Shown: positions 17,026 through 26,494 of the stretch, piece after piece | Position numbering within the stretch: position 1 is the first letter of the stretch | Layout: every line of letters begins with the position of its first letter | Program-made: the position numbers and the translations under genes | Notes under the pieces: generated by a model | The model's input: only the letters and a program-made list of their open reading frames with translations | Database searches by the model: none | Told to the model about the DNA's origin: nothing | Assembly (NCBI GenBank): GCA_017650105.1 | Contig: JAGCFO010000036.1 | Span: forward strand, 50,840-114,839 | Direction: 5' to 3' | DNA length: 64,000 nucleotides | From: Bacteroidaceae bacterium | GTDB taxonomy: Bacteria; Bacteroidota; Bacteroidia; Bacteroidales; Bacteroidaceae

Positions 17026-18834
17026 ATGGAAGAACAAGAAATCAAGAACGTAGCACCCCTCGAGGAGTTCGACTGGGATGCGTATGAGAAAGGCGACACT
17101 CAGCAGAGCAGCAGCCGCGAAGAGCAGGAGAAGGCGTATGACAATACGCTGAACAAGGTGAACGAGAACGAGGTCGTTGAAGGCACCGTTATCGCTATCA
17201 ACAAACGTGAAGTAATCGTCAACATCGGTTACAAATCAGACGGCATCATTCCTCTGAATGAGTTCCGTTACAACCCCGACCTGAAGGTAGGCGACACCGT
17301 AGAGGTGTACATCGAGAATCAGGAAGACAAAAAAGGACAACTTATCCTCTCGCACAAGAAAGCACGTCAGTCCAAGTCGTGGGAGCGCGTAAACCAGGCT
17401 CTCGAAACAGGCGAGATCGTGAAGGGCTTCGTGAAGTGCCGCACAAAGGGCGGTATGATCGTCGACGTATTCGGCATCGAGGCATTCCTGCCCGGCAGCC
17501 AGATCGACGTGAAGCCTATCCGCGACTATGACACCTTCGTTGAGAAGACGATGGAGTTCAAGGTTGTCAAGATCAACCAGGAGTACCGCAACGTAGTCGT
17601 TTCACACAAGGCACTCATCGAGGCAGAGCTGGAAGCCCAGAAGAAGGAAATCATCAGCCACCTCGAGAAGGGACAGATTTTGGAAGGAACCGTCAAGAAT
17701 ATCACCTCCTACGGCGTATTCATCGACCTGGGCGGCGTGGACGGACTCATCCACATCACCGACCTCAGCTGGGGCCGCGTAAGCGATCCTAAGCAGGTTG
17801 TAGAGCTCGACCAGAAGATCAACGTTGTCATCCTTGACTTCGACGACGAGAAGAAGCGCATCGCCCTCGGTCTGAAGCAGCTCACCCCACATCCATGGGA
17901 TGCTCTCGACCCAGACCTGAAGGTAGGCGACAAGGTGAAGGGCAAGGTTGTCGTTATGGCCGACTACGGCGCATTCGTAGAGATTGCTCCGGGCGTAGAA
18001 GGACTCATCCACGTGAGCGAGATGAGCTGGAGCCAGCACCTGCGCAGCGCACAGGACTTCATGAAGGTGGGCGACGAGGTAGAAGCCGTCATCCTCACCC
18101 TCGACCGCGAGGAGCGCAAGATGTCGCTCGGCATCAAGCAGCTCAAGGCTGATCCTTGGGAGAACATCGAGGAGCGCTACCCCGTAGGCAGCCGCCACAC
18201 CGCAAGGGTACGCAACTTCACCAACTTCGGCATCTTCGTAGAGTGCGAAGAAGGCGTAGACGGACTGATCCACGTGAGCGACCTCAGCTGGACAAAGAAG
18301 ATCAAGCACCCCTCAGAGTTCACTCAGATCGGTGCCAACCTCGACGTTCAGGTTCTGGAAATCGACAAGGAGAACCGTCGTCTGAGCCTCGGACACAAGC
18401 AGCTTGAGGAGAACCCCTGGAATGCTCTCGAAGGCGTATTCGCAGTCGATACCATCCACCGCGGAACTATCACCGAGCTTATGGACAGAGGCGCTGTCAT
18501 CAGCCTTGAAGAGGGCGTTGAGGGATTTGCTACCCCCATGCACCTCGTGAAGGAAGACGGCACACAGGCTGCTCAGGGCGAGGAGCTCGATTTCAAGGTT
18601 ATCGAGTTCAACAAGGATGCCAAGCGCATCATCCTCAGCCACAGCCGCATCTTCGAAGATGCAGCACGCAGCGCTGAGCGCGCAGAGAAGAAGGCTGCTG
18701 CTGCCGCCAAGCGCGCAGAGAAGAAAGCTGCCGCCAAGGACGAACCCGTCATTGAGAACAAGGCTGCTGCCACTACTCTCGGCGACATTGACGCCCTTGC
18801 AGCTCTCAAGCAACAGCTCGAAGGCGAGAAATAA
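17026..18834 (+). CDS. rpsA: 30S ribosomal protein S1
   Basis: RNA-binding ribosomal protein that helps load structured mRNAs onto the 30S subunit. It has 602 residues with six S1 (OB-fold) domains. The most conserved four lie between about residues 205 and 530 and carry the repeated pattern GxVxxIxxYGVFIDLGGVDGLIHxxDLSW, for example KNITSYGVFIDLGGVDGLIH and RNFTNFGIFVECEEGVDGLI. The N-terminal extension is acidic (EEQEIKNVAPLEEFDWDAYE) and the C-terminal tail is Ala/Lys/Glu-rich. It is a monocistronic unit with its own promoter and a strong terminator. Confidence 0.96.
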   Translation: MEEQEIKNVAPLEEFDWDAYEKGDTQQSSSREEQEKAYDNTLNKVNENEVVEGTVIAINKREVIVNIGYKSDGIIPLNEFRYNPDLKVGDTVEVYIENQEDKKGQLILSHKKARQSKSWERVNQALETGEIVKGFVKCRTKGGMIVDVFGIEAFLPGSQIDVKPIRDYDTFVEKTMEFKVVKINQEYRNVVVSHKALIEAELEAQKKEIISHLEKGQILEGTVKNITSYGVFIDLGGVDGLIHITDLSWGRVSDPKQVVELDQKINVVILDFDDEKKRIALGLKQLTPHPWDALDPDLKVGDKVKGKVVVMADYGAFVEIAPGVEGLIHVSEMSWSQHLRSAQDFMKVGDEVEAVILTLDREERKMSLGIKQLKADPWENIEERYPVGSRHTARVRNFTNFGIFVECEEGVDGLIHVSDLSWTKKIKHPSEFTQIGANLDVQVLEIDKENRRLSLGHKQLEENPWNALEGVFAVDTIHRGTITELMDRGAVISLEEGVEGFATPMHLVKEDGTQAAQGEELDFKVIEFNKDAKRIILSHSRIFEDAARSAERAEKKAAAAAKRAEKKAAAKDEPVIENKAAATTLGDIDALAALKQQLEGEK

Positions 18835-18855
18835 TTTGCAAAGCTTTTTCTAAAC

Positions 18856-18900
18856 AAGCAGGGGGTGCTCACGTTGGTGGACACCTCCTGCTTCTTTTTT
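18856..18900 (+). terminator. rpsA terminator
   Basis: AAGCAGG at 18856 pairs with CCTGCTT ending at 18893, with inner GTG/CAC pairing, then seven T. Confidence 0.85.
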
Positions 18901-19147
18901 GAGGCTCGGATAAAGTGGATTCGTTTCGCAGCACATACAAAAGGAAATGCTTTCCATAGAAGCCTTTCCTCGCAGCGAATAGGCAGACAGTATCAGAGCC
19001 CGATATCAGAGCTGCTCAAACAGACTGAATGCGGAAAGGAGCTCCTGCAGGAAGAGTCTTGTATCTCCTTGCATGAAAGGCAATCCTCCCGACAGGCAGG
19101 CGCACCCGTCTCCCCCTTCAGAAGACAAGGGAAATTATTTAAAATAA

Positions 19148-19185
19148 GAAAGGCACGTCCCCCTCTTGTGAGCGATGTGCCTTTC
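19148..19185. terminator. Bidirectional terminator, der side
   Basis: GAAAGGCAC at 19148-19156 pairs with GTGCCTTTC at 19177-19185. A T-rich tract follows on both strands. It serves der on the minus strand. Confidence 0.75.
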
Positions 19186-19209
19186 CTTTTCTAATGGATG
19201 CCGAAAGGG

Positions 19210-20523
19210 CTATTTCTGACGGATAAAGATGTTTATCGGCGTGCCGGAAAAATCCCACTTCTCGCGAATCTTGTTCTCAAGGAAACGCTTGTAGGGCTCC
19301 TTGACGTACTGCGGCAGGTTGGCAAAGAAAACGAACGAGGGAACGCGAGGGCCTTGCAGCTGGGTGCAATACTTGATCTTTATGTATTTGCCCTTGTTGC
19401 TGGGAGGGGGAGTTGCCTCGATGACAGGAAGCATTTCCTCGTTAAGTTTTGCGGTAGATACGCGCATCTGCCTATGCTGATAGACATCTTTGGCACACTC
19501 AAGAACCTTGAAGATGCGCTGCTTGGTGAGCGCCGAAGCAAACACTATGGGAAAATCGGTGAAGGGAGCGAAACGCGAGCGAATAGTATTCTCCATGAAT
19601 TTCATAGCCTGCGTGCTTTTGTCTTCAGCAATATCCCATTTATTCACTACAACCACCAGCCCCTTCTGATTGCGGTTGATGAGCGAAAAGATGCTGAGGT
19701 CCTGCCCTTCCACTCCACGCGTGGCGTCGAGCATGAGGATGCAGACATCAGAGTTCTCGATAGCACGAATGGAACGCATGACGCTGTAGAACTCCAGGTC
19801 TTCGCTCACTTTGCTCTTCTTGCGAATGCCTGCGGTGTCAACAAGGTAAAAATCGAAGCCGAACTTATCATAACGGGTGTAGATGCTGTCGCGCGTGGTT
19901 CCCGCTATGTCGGTAACGATGTGCCTGTCTTCGCCTATGAAAGCGTTGACGATGCTGCTCTTGCCCACATTGGGACGTCCCACAACAGCAAAGCGGGGGA
20001 TCTCCTCGTCGAAGTCGTCTTTTTCCTTCTCGGGCATCTTGCTCAGAATCAGCTCAAGCAGATCGCCTGTCCCGCTTCCGTTGGCAGCAGAGATGCAGAA
20101 CGGATCACCCAACCCCAGACTGTAGAACTCAGCCGTATAGTATTGATCGGCAGGCATGTCAACCTTGTTGCAGCAGAGGATGACGGGGGTCTTTGCCCTC
20201 CGCAGGATGTTGGCAACCTGCTCGTCAAGGTCGGTGACTCCGTTTCGGGCGTCAACCATGAAGAGCACCACGTCGGCTTCCTCCACAGCGATGCCTACCT
20301 GCTTGCGGATTTCCTCCTCAAACACGTCGTCGGAGTTGACAACCCATCCTCCCGTGTCGATGACGGAGAACTCCCTGCCGCACCATTCGCACTTGCCGTA
20401 CTGCCTGTCGCGCGTGGTGCCGGCTTCTTCTGCCACGATGGCCTGACGCGTTTCCGTCAGTCGGTTGAAGAGAGTGCTCTTCCCGACATTAGGACGCCCC
20501 ACGATTGCTAACACATTTCCCAT
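19210..20523 (-). CDS. der: Ribosome biogenesis GTPase Der (EngA)
   Basis: Essential double-GTPase needed for 50S subunit maturation. The 437-residue protein shows two full G domains. The first has G1 GRPNVGKST (about 8-16), DTGGW and NKVD; the second has GRPNVGKSS near residue 183, DTAGI and NKWD. A C-terminal KH-like domain (about 355-437) ends in [11 protein letters not shown]. It lies 68 nt downstream of era on the minus strand, with a repeat copy between them. Confidence 0.96.
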   Translation of the reverse strand: MGNVLAIVGRPNVGKSTLFNRLTETRQAIVAEEAGTTRDRQYGKCEWCGREFSVIDTGGWVVNSDDVFEEEIRKQVGIAVEEADVVLFMVDARNGVTDLDEQVANILRRAKTPVILCCNKVDMPADQYYTAEFYSLGLGDPFCISAANGSGTGDLLELILSKMPEKEKDDFDEEIPRFAVVGRPNVGKSSIVNAFIGEDRHIVTDIAGTTRDSIYTRYDKFGFDFYLVDTAGIRKKSKVSEDLEFYSVMRSIRAIENSDVCILMLDATRGVEGQDLSIFSLINRNQKGLVVVVNKWDIAEDKSTQAMKFMENTIRSRFAPFTDFPIVFASALTKQRIFKVLECAKDVYQHRQMRVSTAKLNEEMLPVIEATPPPSNKGKYIKIKYCTQLQGPRVPSFVFFANLPQYVKEPYKRFLENKIREKWDFSGTPINIFIRQK

Positions 20524-20542
20524 AATTCCTTCTTCTTAGTCC

Positions 20543-20583
20543 GTTATTCTTTCTACATACCGCGCGATTCCTTCTCGATATCG
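20543..20583. repeat. Polar intergenic repeat between era and der
   Basis: In the sense of era it reads CGATATCGAGAAGGAA, then a TCGCGCGG core, then TATGTAGAAAGAATAACG. It lies 9 nt past the era stop and matches the modules of the family at 49959. Confidence 0.65.
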
Positions 20584-20591
20584 GCAGGAAC

Positions 20592-21473
20592 TCAGTCGAG
20601 CTGATACCCGAAGGTGCGAAGCTCAGCGTCGCTGTTGCGCCAGTCCTTGTCTACCTTGACAAACGTCTCCAGATAGATGCTCTTGCCGAAGAATCGCTCC
20701 AGATCCTTGCGCGCTGCCGTCGACACCTTCTTGAGTGCCTTTCCCTGCGCGCCGATGATGATGCCCTTCTGCGACTCGCGCTCAACGAAGATGACTGCAT
20801 TGATGTGGATGTTGTTGTCGGTCTCCTTGAACTGTTCCACGCTCACCTCCACCGAGTAGGGTATCTCCTTATCGTAGTAGAGGAGGATTTTCTCGCGGAT
20901 GATTTCGGTTACGAAAAACCTTGCGGGTTTATCGGTGAGCTGGTCTTTGTCGAAGTAAGGAGGCGAATCGGGCAGCAAGTCGCAGATGCGCTTCATCACG
21001 ACGTCGACGTTGAAACGGTTCGTCACCGACATCGGGATAATTTCGGCCTGAGGGAGCAGCGAGTGCCACGTTTCGACAAGTTTTTCCAGCTCGCGCTGCG
21101 TCGTCAGGTCTATTTTATTAATAAGTACGATGACAGGCGTGCGCATCTTCTGCACCTTCTGGAGGAACTCCATGTTTTTGTCGCCCTTCTCCACCACGTC
21201 TGTCATGTAGAGCAGCACGTCGGCATCCTGCAGGGCAGATTCGGAGAACTGCAGCATCGACTCCTGAAGCTTGTAGTTGGGCTTCAGCACCCCGGGGGTG
21301 TCGGAGAAGACAATCTGCATGTCGGGCGTGTTGACGATGCCCATGATGCGGTGTCGTGTCGTCTGCGACTTGAAGGTGGCAATGGAAATCTTTTCACCCA
21401 CGAGCTGATTCATGAGCGACGACTTCCCCACGTTGGGGTTTCCTACGATGTTTACAAATCCTGCCTTATGCAT
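20592..21473 (-). CDS. era: GTPase Era
   Basis: Ras-like GTPase with a C-terminal KH domain that binds the 3' end of 16S rRNA during 30S assembly. It has 293 residues, with G1 GNPNVGKSS (about 11-19), G3 DTPGV, G4 NKID, and KH signature GIIIGAQGKALKKVSTAARKD split over about 235-255. It is followed by der. In several Bacteroidetes fabH lies just upstream; here only 103 nt separate it from rpmF, and a terminator occupies them. Confidence 0.95.
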   Translation of the reverse strand: MHKAGFVNIVGNPNVGKSSLMNQLVGEKISIATFKSQTTRHRIMGIVNTPDMQIVFSDTPGVLKPNYKLQESMLQFSESALQDADVLLYMTDVVEKGDKNMEFLQKVQKMRTPVIVLINKIDLTTQRELEKLVETWHSLLPQAEIIPMSVTNRFNVDVVMKRICDLLPDSPPYFDKDQLTDKPARFFVTEIIREKILLYYDKEIPYSVEVSVEQFKETDNNIHINAVIFVERESQKGIIIGAQGKALKKVSTAARKDLERFFGKSIYLETFVKVDKDWRNSDAELRTFGYQLD

Positions 21474-21510
21474 GTCCGTGCTGTTTTGTACCTGTTTTTT
21501 CAGAAAAATG

Positions 21511-21536
21511 GAGGACGGTGGAAATCCGCCGTCCTC
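21511..21536 (-). terminator. Terminator between rpmF and era
   Basis: GAGGACGGTGG and CCGCCGTCCTC form an 11-bp stem (one G-T pair) with an AAAT loop. On the minus strand a T-rich run follows, so it ends the DUF177-rpmF transcript. Confidence 0.75.
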
Positions 21537-21576
21537 TCTGTACTGTGCGTACCTTCAACTTACGGCTGACAGCCTT

Positions 21577-21762
21577 TTACACTGCAGCTTCTTTCTCGAT
21601 GGCGAGCTTACCGCGGTAGTAGCCGCAGTTGCCGCATACAGTGTGAAATACATGCCATTCTCCGCAGTTGGGGCAGATGGCCAGCGTGGGAGCAACTGCT
21701 ACGTCGTGAGTGCGACGCTTGGCAGTTCTCGTCTTCGATTGTCTTCTTTTCGGATGTGCCAT
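21577..21762 (-). CDS. rpmF: 50S ribosomal protein L32
   Basis: A 61-residue zinc-ribbon ribosomal protein. The start MAHPKRRQSKTRTAKRR is diagnostic. Two cysteine pairs, CPNC and CGNC, form the zinc site. It lies 12 nt behind the DUF177 gene, the usual pairing, and is followed by a terminator. Confidence 0.97.
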   Translation of the reverse strand: MAHPKRRQSKTRTAKRRTHDVAVAPTLAICPNCGEWHVFHTVCGNCGYYRGKLAIEKEAAV

Positions 21763-21774
21763 TTTACTTTTTAT

Positions 21775-22311
21775 TTAATTATCCATTATTTCCTTCAAAG
21801 CGTCCCAGCGGGGGTCTGTCGTGCCTTCGTCGGAGTCGTCGATCATCATCCCGTCTTCTTCCTCCACGCTGTGCTTGCTGAGCACGTTCGACATCCCCTT
21901 GTTGCACTTGCCGGGCGCATGGACGTGCTTGATGGGAATGGCAAGTGCCACGTATTCGTAGATGTACCAAGCGACGTTGATGAATCCTTCCCTTTCGGGG
22001 ACGATTACCGTGTCGCCCTGCTCGCCGTAGTCTTTACCCAGCATCACCGAGAGGGTGCCTGTGGTCTCTATCGGCTGGTCCATCTCGTCGAGGCATCTGT
22101 CGCAGGTGACAACGACGCTGCCCTTGATGTCGAACGATATCTCGAACTTGTCGCCTTTCCTCACGACGGTTGTCAGCACCGACGCCTTTCCCTTTTGCAC
22201 CTCCGGCCCGTCGATATTGGCAAAGTACGTGTTGTCAATATCCATCTCGTAGGTAGCTGTGGAAGCTGTCATCCCTCGAAGATCAACCTTGAACTTATCG
22301 AACTTTCCCAT
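21775..22311 (-). CDS. YceD/DUF177 family protein
   Basis: A 178-residue protein of the DUF177 family, encoded upstream of rpmF in most bacteria and linked in other phyla to 23S rRNA accumulation. VVTCDRCLDEMDQPIE (about 75-90) holds the family Cys pair. The C-terminal part is acidic (EEEDGMMIDDSDEGTTD). It heads the transcript; its promoter is at 22344-22374. Confidence 0.9.
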   Translation of the reverse strand: MGKFDKFKVDLRGMTASTATYEMDIDNTYFANIDGPEVQKGKASVLTTVVRKGDKFEISFDIKGSVVVTCDRCLDEMDQPIETTGTLSVMLGKDYGEQGDTVIVPEREGFINVAWYIYEYVALAIPIKHVHAPGKCNKGMSNVLSKHSVEEEDGMMIDDSDEGTTDPRWDALKEIMDN

Positions 22312-22343
22312 ATCTGTTAGTGCACAAGACGCTAAATCGGCTG

Positions 22344-22374
22344 CAAAATTAGTTCATCAAAGCCGAAAATCAAA
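22344..22374 (-). promoter_or_regulatory. Promoter of the DUF177-rpmF unit
   Basis: On the minus strand, TTTG (22374-22371), 19-nt spacer, TAATTTTG (22351-22344), 33 nt before the start codon. Confidence 0.6.
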
Positions 22375-22522
22375 ATGTTTTCAGAAATAATTTGCATTTT
22401 TGTTGCGATTACCCTCTTGATTGCCCAGGGGAGGGCTTTCCGTCGGGTGTGCAAACGAGTTTTTCCGTTGAAACGTGAAAGAGGTTCGGAAGGTGCCGCA
22501 AGGGGTGTGTTGTCAAAAGAGA

Positions 22523-22622
22523 ATTATTCTTTCTCCAGAAAAATTTTTTCCTTCTTCATACGGCGATATGCTTTCTTCATATCGCCGTATTTGTTCTCCA
22601 AAAATATTTTTCCCTTCTCGAA
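22523..22622. repeat. Polar intergenic repeat with 13-bp perfect hairpin
   Basis: ATACGGCGATATG (22558-22570), 7-nt loop, CATATCGCCGTAT (22578-22590), flanked on both sides by A-tract/T-tract blocks and GAGAA-type modules. It lies just 3' of the histidine kinase gene and, with the DUF177 promoter, accounts for the gene-free stretch 22312-22652. Confidence 0.8.
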
Positions 22623-22652
22623 AATCAGCGCTTCCTACCCGATGCGGAAGTC

Positions 22653-23801
22653 TCACTTCTTCAGCTCGACGCAGAAGGTTGTGCCCTTTCCCAGTTCCGA
22701 GTGGCGCACGAAGATTCGCCCCTTGTGGTAGTCTTCCACGATGCGCTTTGCCAGCGAGAGGCCCAACCCCCATCCGCGTTTCTTCGTGGTGAAGCCGGGA
22801 GAGAAGACGCTCTTGAAGTGGCTCTTGGCAATGCCCTTGCCTGTATCGGTGACGTCGATGGCTACCTTGTCTGCCGAGGATGTGACGTCGACCGTAATGG
22901 TTCCTTGCCCATCCATAGCGTCGATGGAGTTCTTGAACAGGTTTTCCATCACCCACTCGAGCAGAGGCCCGCTCATGCGTACCATCAGAGGATGCCCCGT
23001 GCCGTTGTAGACGAACGAAACCTTATCGGAAGTGCGGTGTCGCATGTAGTCCATCACTCTCAGGAGCGACTCGTTGAGGTCTCCCTCCGTCAGCTCGGGC
23101 GAGGAGCCAACCTTCGAGAACCTCTCGGCTATCATCTGCAGGCGTTTCACATCCTTGTCCATCTCGGGCAAGAGCTCGTCGTCGGGATAGTTCTGATGGA
23201 GTATCTCAGACCAAGCCATTAGGCTTGATATGGGTGTGCCGAGCTGGTGTGCCGTCTCTTTCGACAAGCCCACCCAGACGCGGTTCTGCTCGCTGCGCTT
23301 CATGCTCAGAAGGGCAAAGAGCACCACGAGCATGAATACGACAAAGACGGAAATCTGCACATAAGGATATATTCCCAGCAGCTTGAGGAGCGTGGAGTCG
23401 TCGTAGCAGACTTCATAGAAGAGTCCCGGCTCGTTCATATCCATGCGGATGATGTGGTTTGCCTCGCGCATCTCGGCAGCGCGCTTCATCAGATAGCCTA
23501 TGCTGTCGGTACCGTGAATGTTGATGTTGGAATAGTTGGCAATAGCGCCGTTGTCGTCGATGACGATGACGGGAATCGTCTTGTTTCCTTTTATCACGGT
23601 AAGCACCAGGCTCAAGTCGGCATCAGGATCGGCATTGTTGAAGGTTTTCATCGCCTCGGTCCACACCTCCATGCGGCGCTCCTCCTCAGCCGAGAGCTCA
23701 CGCACAAGATGGTTGGAAAACACCAGCGAAGCGATACCGATAAGTACTGCCACAACGATGAGCAACATCTTTATGAACCGCGTTCTGTTAATCCACTCCA
23801 T
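22653..23801 (-). CDS. Membrane sensor histidine kinase (orphan)
   Basis: A 382-residue histidine kinase. Two membrane segments (about 9-29 and 145-165) flank a periplasmic sensor region of about 115 residues with no recognised fold. The dimerisation box SKETAHQLGTPISSLMAWSE carries the phosphoacceptor His at about 185. The ATPase domain has NLFKNSIDAM (N box), VTDTGKGI (G1) and GWGLGLSLAKRIVEDY (G2). No response regulator gene is adjacent. It follows the metallophosphoesterase gene by 69 nt on the same strand and may be the last gene of the porU run. Confidence 0.9.
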   Translation of the reverse strand: MEWINRTRFIKMLLIVVAVLIGIASLVFSNHLVRELSAEEERRMEVWTEAMKTFNNADPDADLSLVLTVIKGNKTIPVIVIDDNGAIANYSNINIHGTDSIGYLMKRAAEMREANHIIRMDMNEPGLFYEVCYDDSTLLKLLGIYPYVQISVFVVFMLVVLFALLSMKRSEQNRVWVGLSKETAHQLGTPISSLMAWSEILHQNYPDDELLPEMDKDVKRLQMIAERFSKVGSSPELTEGDLNESLLRVMDYMRHRTSDKVSFVYNGTGHPLMVRMSGPLLEWVMENLFKNSIDAMDGQGTITVDVTSSADKVAIDVTDTGKGIAKSHFKSVFSPGFTTKKRGWGLGLSLAKRIVEDYHKGRIFVRHSELGKGTTFCVELKK

Positions 23802-23870
23802 ATCTGCGATGCGTTACGTATAAATAACGGAAAAAAGGGAAAAATCGTATACTTTTTGTGAGAAAATCGA

Positions 23871-24728
23871 TTATTTCTTCGCCCGATGCAGCTCTACCAC
23901 AACGATATCGGTAGGCGCGCAGAATCGGATGGGCATACGCGAAGTGCCCAGCCCGCGGGAAGTGATGACGGGCACTCCGCGAGAGGTGTAATTCTTGCCG
24001 TAAAGGAATCGGCGCCCGTATCGCGAGCCTGTCTCAGGAGCTATAATATAGAAAAAGGTGATTTGTCCTCCGTGTGTGTGGCCCGTCAGAGCCAAATCGA
24101 CTTGCGAAGGAAAGATAGAAGACATTTCCACAATGTCGGGTGCATGAGTGAGGAATATGGCAAAGAGGCTATCCTCGAGGGCTTCAGTGAGAGGAGTCAC
24201 CAGCGGGGGATGAGTGCAGTAGGGTGCGCCTACCACAACTATGCCCGGACGAATAGTATCAACAGCATATTCCAGATTCTTGATTCCATACTGTTCCATC
24301 GAGTGGCGTATCACTTCCGTACATCGCTCATAGTCGTTGTTGCCCATCACGGCATACATTCCATCGCGAGGCATGCATTCGCTAAGGGCAGAAAACAGCA
24401 TGTCAACATACTCGCAGCCTTCCTGATAGTCTCCTCCCAACATGATAACGTCGGGGTGAAGTTCCTTGAGTGCTTTCACTGTTCCTCTCAACTGACGTTC
24501 TCCGAAGAGGCTCGGCAAATGAAAATCGGTAGCAAGGGCTATGCGGTACCCGTCAGCCGAAGCAGGCACATCGGAGGAAACGATTTTATACGTAGGGATG
24601 CGGCTCACGCCGGCATATCGCAGCGATGTACATCCCGATAGCATCAGCATGCATACAAAACACAAGAGAAGAAAGCTTCCCAGCCCTCTTCCCTTCGTAT
24701 GTATCAGCGACGCCCTCGTGCCAGACAT
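23871..24728 (-). CDS. Calcineurin-like metallophosphoesterase lipoprotein
   Basis: A 285-residue phosphoesterase of the YkuE type. The N-terminus has a basic stretch, a hydrophobic core and a lipobox (MLSGC, Cys33), so it is membrane-anchored. Metal-binding motifs appear in order: ATDFHLP, GGDYQEG, GNNDYE, LTHAPD and GHTHGGQ. Enzymes of this type cleave phosphodiester or pyrophosphate bonds, including in lipids; the substrate here is unknown. It starts 4 nt after ispF. Confidence 0.88.
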   Translation of the reverse strand: MSGTRASLIHTKGRGLGSFLLLCFVCMLMLSGCTSLRYAGVSRIPTYKIVSSDVPASADGYRIALATDFHLPSLFGERQLRGTVKALKELHPDVIMLGGDYQEGCEYVDMLFSALSECMPRDGMYAVMGNNDYERCTEVIRHSMEQYGIKNLEYAVDTIRPGIVVVGAPYCTHPPLVTPLTEALEDSLFAIFLTHAPDIVEMSSIFPSQVDLALTGHTHGGQITFFYIIAPETGSRYGRRFLYGKNYTSRGVPVITSRGLGTSRMPIRFCAPTDIVVVELHRAKK

Positions 24729-24732
24729 CTTG

Positions 24733-25212
24733 TCACTCCTTTTCGATGAGGCAGACAGCGTATGCCGCTATTCCCTCTTCACGCCCCACAAATCCCAGTC
24801 GCTCAGTGGTTGTAGCCTTGATGGAAACGGCATCTTCCTCTACCCCTATTATCTGCGCCAGCACTTTTTGCATAGCGGGAATGTGAGGATTCAGCTTCGG
24901 GTGCTCAGCACACACCGTAGCGTCGATGTTCCCCACGCGATATCCTTTAGTTGCTATCAGCTCAACGGTACGGGCCAGCAGGATGCAGCTATCGATATCT
25001 TTGTAATCATTGCTTGTGTCGGGAAAGTGGAAGCCGATGTCGCGCATGCCGGCAGCTCCGAGCAGCGCGTCGCAGATAGCGTGTATCAGAACATCCGCAT
25101 CGCTGTGCCCCAACAATCCCTTCTCGAAGGGAATATTTACACCACCTATACGAAGGCGCCTGCCTTCAACCAAACGATGCACGTCATATCCGAAACCTAC
25201 ACGAAACGACAT
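24733..25212 (-). CDS. ispF: 2-C-methyl-D-erythritol 2,4-cyclodiphosphate synthase
   Basis: Cyclises CDP-ME-2-phosphate in the non-mevalonate isoprenoid pathway. The 159 residues have the standard length. The zinc site is in GYDVHRL and GHSDADVLIHAICDALLG, and SIKATTTERLGF near the end is the other family signature. It sits 10 nt after porV. The porU-porV-ispF order is also known from Porphyromonas. Confidence 0.97.
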   Translation of the reverse strand: MSFRVGFGYDVHRLVEGRRLRIGGVNIPFEKGLLGHSDADVLIHAICDALLGAAGMRDIGFHFPDTSNDYKDIDSCILLARTVELIATKGYRVGNIDATVCAEHPKLNPHIPAMQKVLAQIIGVEEDAVSIKATTTERLGFVGREEGIAAYAVCLIEKE

Positions 25213-25222
25213 AGCTCTCTTT

Positions 25223-26446
25223 TTATCTGCGCCCGAACATTTCCTTTATGCCATCCATATCAAACGATAGCGTGAAACGCAATGTCTGATCGAGAGGATT
25301 GCTTTGCGAAGTAGAAATAAGGTATGCGGCATCCAGGCTGAACACATTCATCTTGAAACCGGCACCCAGAGTGAAGTACTTGCGGTTGCCTTTGTACTCG
25401 TTCTCATAATGATAGCCTCCGCGGAGGAAGAACTGATCATTGTATCCGTATTCAACACCAAGGCCCCAGTATATTTCCTGCAGCTCTTCTTTCCATCCGA
25501 GAGGAGCATCGTGGAACGATTTGAAGATACCGGCAATAGGCGAGATGTCATTATATCCCATAGCGTCGAGCCAGCTCTGATACTCCGACGAATAACTGTA
25601 TGAATTGTCGATGAAATCTTCGCCGTACTCCTCATCAAGGAACTGACGATAGGTAGGCTTGGTAGGAACCATCAGCTTGTTTGCATCGGCATTGATGCTG
25701 AAAGCGTTGTACTCGTCAACGGGTATTTTCAGCGAGAGCCCCAGACGCAGGTTGGTAGGAATGAACTGGTTGGTGTTTCCGCCGTCGTACGAAATCTTCG
25801 AACCGATGTTCGATGCATTCAATCCCCAATTGAAGAGGCACTCACGGTTCCCCAGCCACACGTAGTCGCTATGGAACATGGAGATGTCGGCAGCAAAAGC
25901 TGTTCCGGGTGTTACCTCATCGTCATAATTGTATTGCAAGTCGCTGAGGATGAAGCGAAGTCCTACGGCAGCCGAGAACGTCTCGCTCAACATACGGGAA
26001 TAATCGAAGTCGACAGCCATCTCATAGGGGTGAATAGTGTAGCCATCCGAAATACTTGTGACTTCACCCAGCGAGAAATACGTAAGCGAACCGCTGACTG
26101 CCTGATAATCGCCGATGCGGTAGTATCCCGTGAGATTTGCCAAGTCGATACCATCTACCAACTGGCGGAGCCAAGGAGTGTAAGCAAGGGAGATTCCCGC
26201 TGGACTATAAGAGAAAGGGTATTTCGAGGGATTCCAGTATTGAGAATTCACATCAGCCTCGGTAGCGACGCCCACGTCTCCCATAGCTCCCGCACGACTG
26301 TCGGGGGCAATAGTGAGCGAAGTTACTCCCGTGTAGACAGGATTGAATTGCTGCTGAACTCCCTTCTGCGCAAACATCGTGACGGAAGAGACAAGCAAAA
26401 GCAACAAAAGAGGAACTCTTACCTTATAAATATGATTAAGTGTCAT
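25223..26446 (-). CDS. porV: Type IX secretion outer-membrane protein PorV (LptO)
   Basis: FadL-like outer-membrane beta-barrel that hands type IX cargo to the PorU sortase. It has 407 residues with a signal peptide ending near MFAQ, then GVTSLTIAPDSRAGAMGDVGVATEADVNSQYWNPSKY (written in part), the hallmark N-terminal segment of PorV. The rest alternates barrel strands, ending in an aromatic-containing strand (LRFTLSFDMDGIKEMFGRR). It lies directly downstream of porU (48-nt gap). Confidence 0.93.
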   Translation of the reverse strand: MTLNHIYKVRVPLLLLLLVSSVTMFAQKGVQQQFNPVYTGVTSLTIAPDSRAGAMGDVGVATEADVNSQYWNPSKYPFSYSPAGISLAYTPWLRQLVDGIDLANLTGYYRIGDYQAVSGSLTYFSLGEVTSISDGYTIHPYEMAVDFDYSRMLSETFSAAVGLRFILSDLQYNYDDEVTPGTAFAADISMFHSDYVWLGNRECLFNWGLNASNIGSKISYDGGNTNQFIPTNLRLGLSLKIPVDEYNAFSINADANKLMVPTKPTYRQFLDEEYGEDFIDNSYSYSSEYQSWLDAMGYNDISPIAGIFKSFHDAPLGWKEELQEIYWGLGVEYGYNDQFFLRGGYHYENEYKGNRKYFTLGAGFKMNVFSLDAAYLISTSQSNPLDQTLRFTLSFDMDGIKEMFGRR

Positions 26447-26494
26447 ATATAATTCTTTTTCTGTTTTCGTTTAAATAACGAGATTATTGTGTTT

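Larger units (their letters stand above)
18835..19209. other. Gene-free stretch between rpsA and der
   Basis: Apart from the terminators at 18856-18900 and 19148-19185 I see no gene, promoter or repeat in this convergent interval. Confidence 0.6.
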
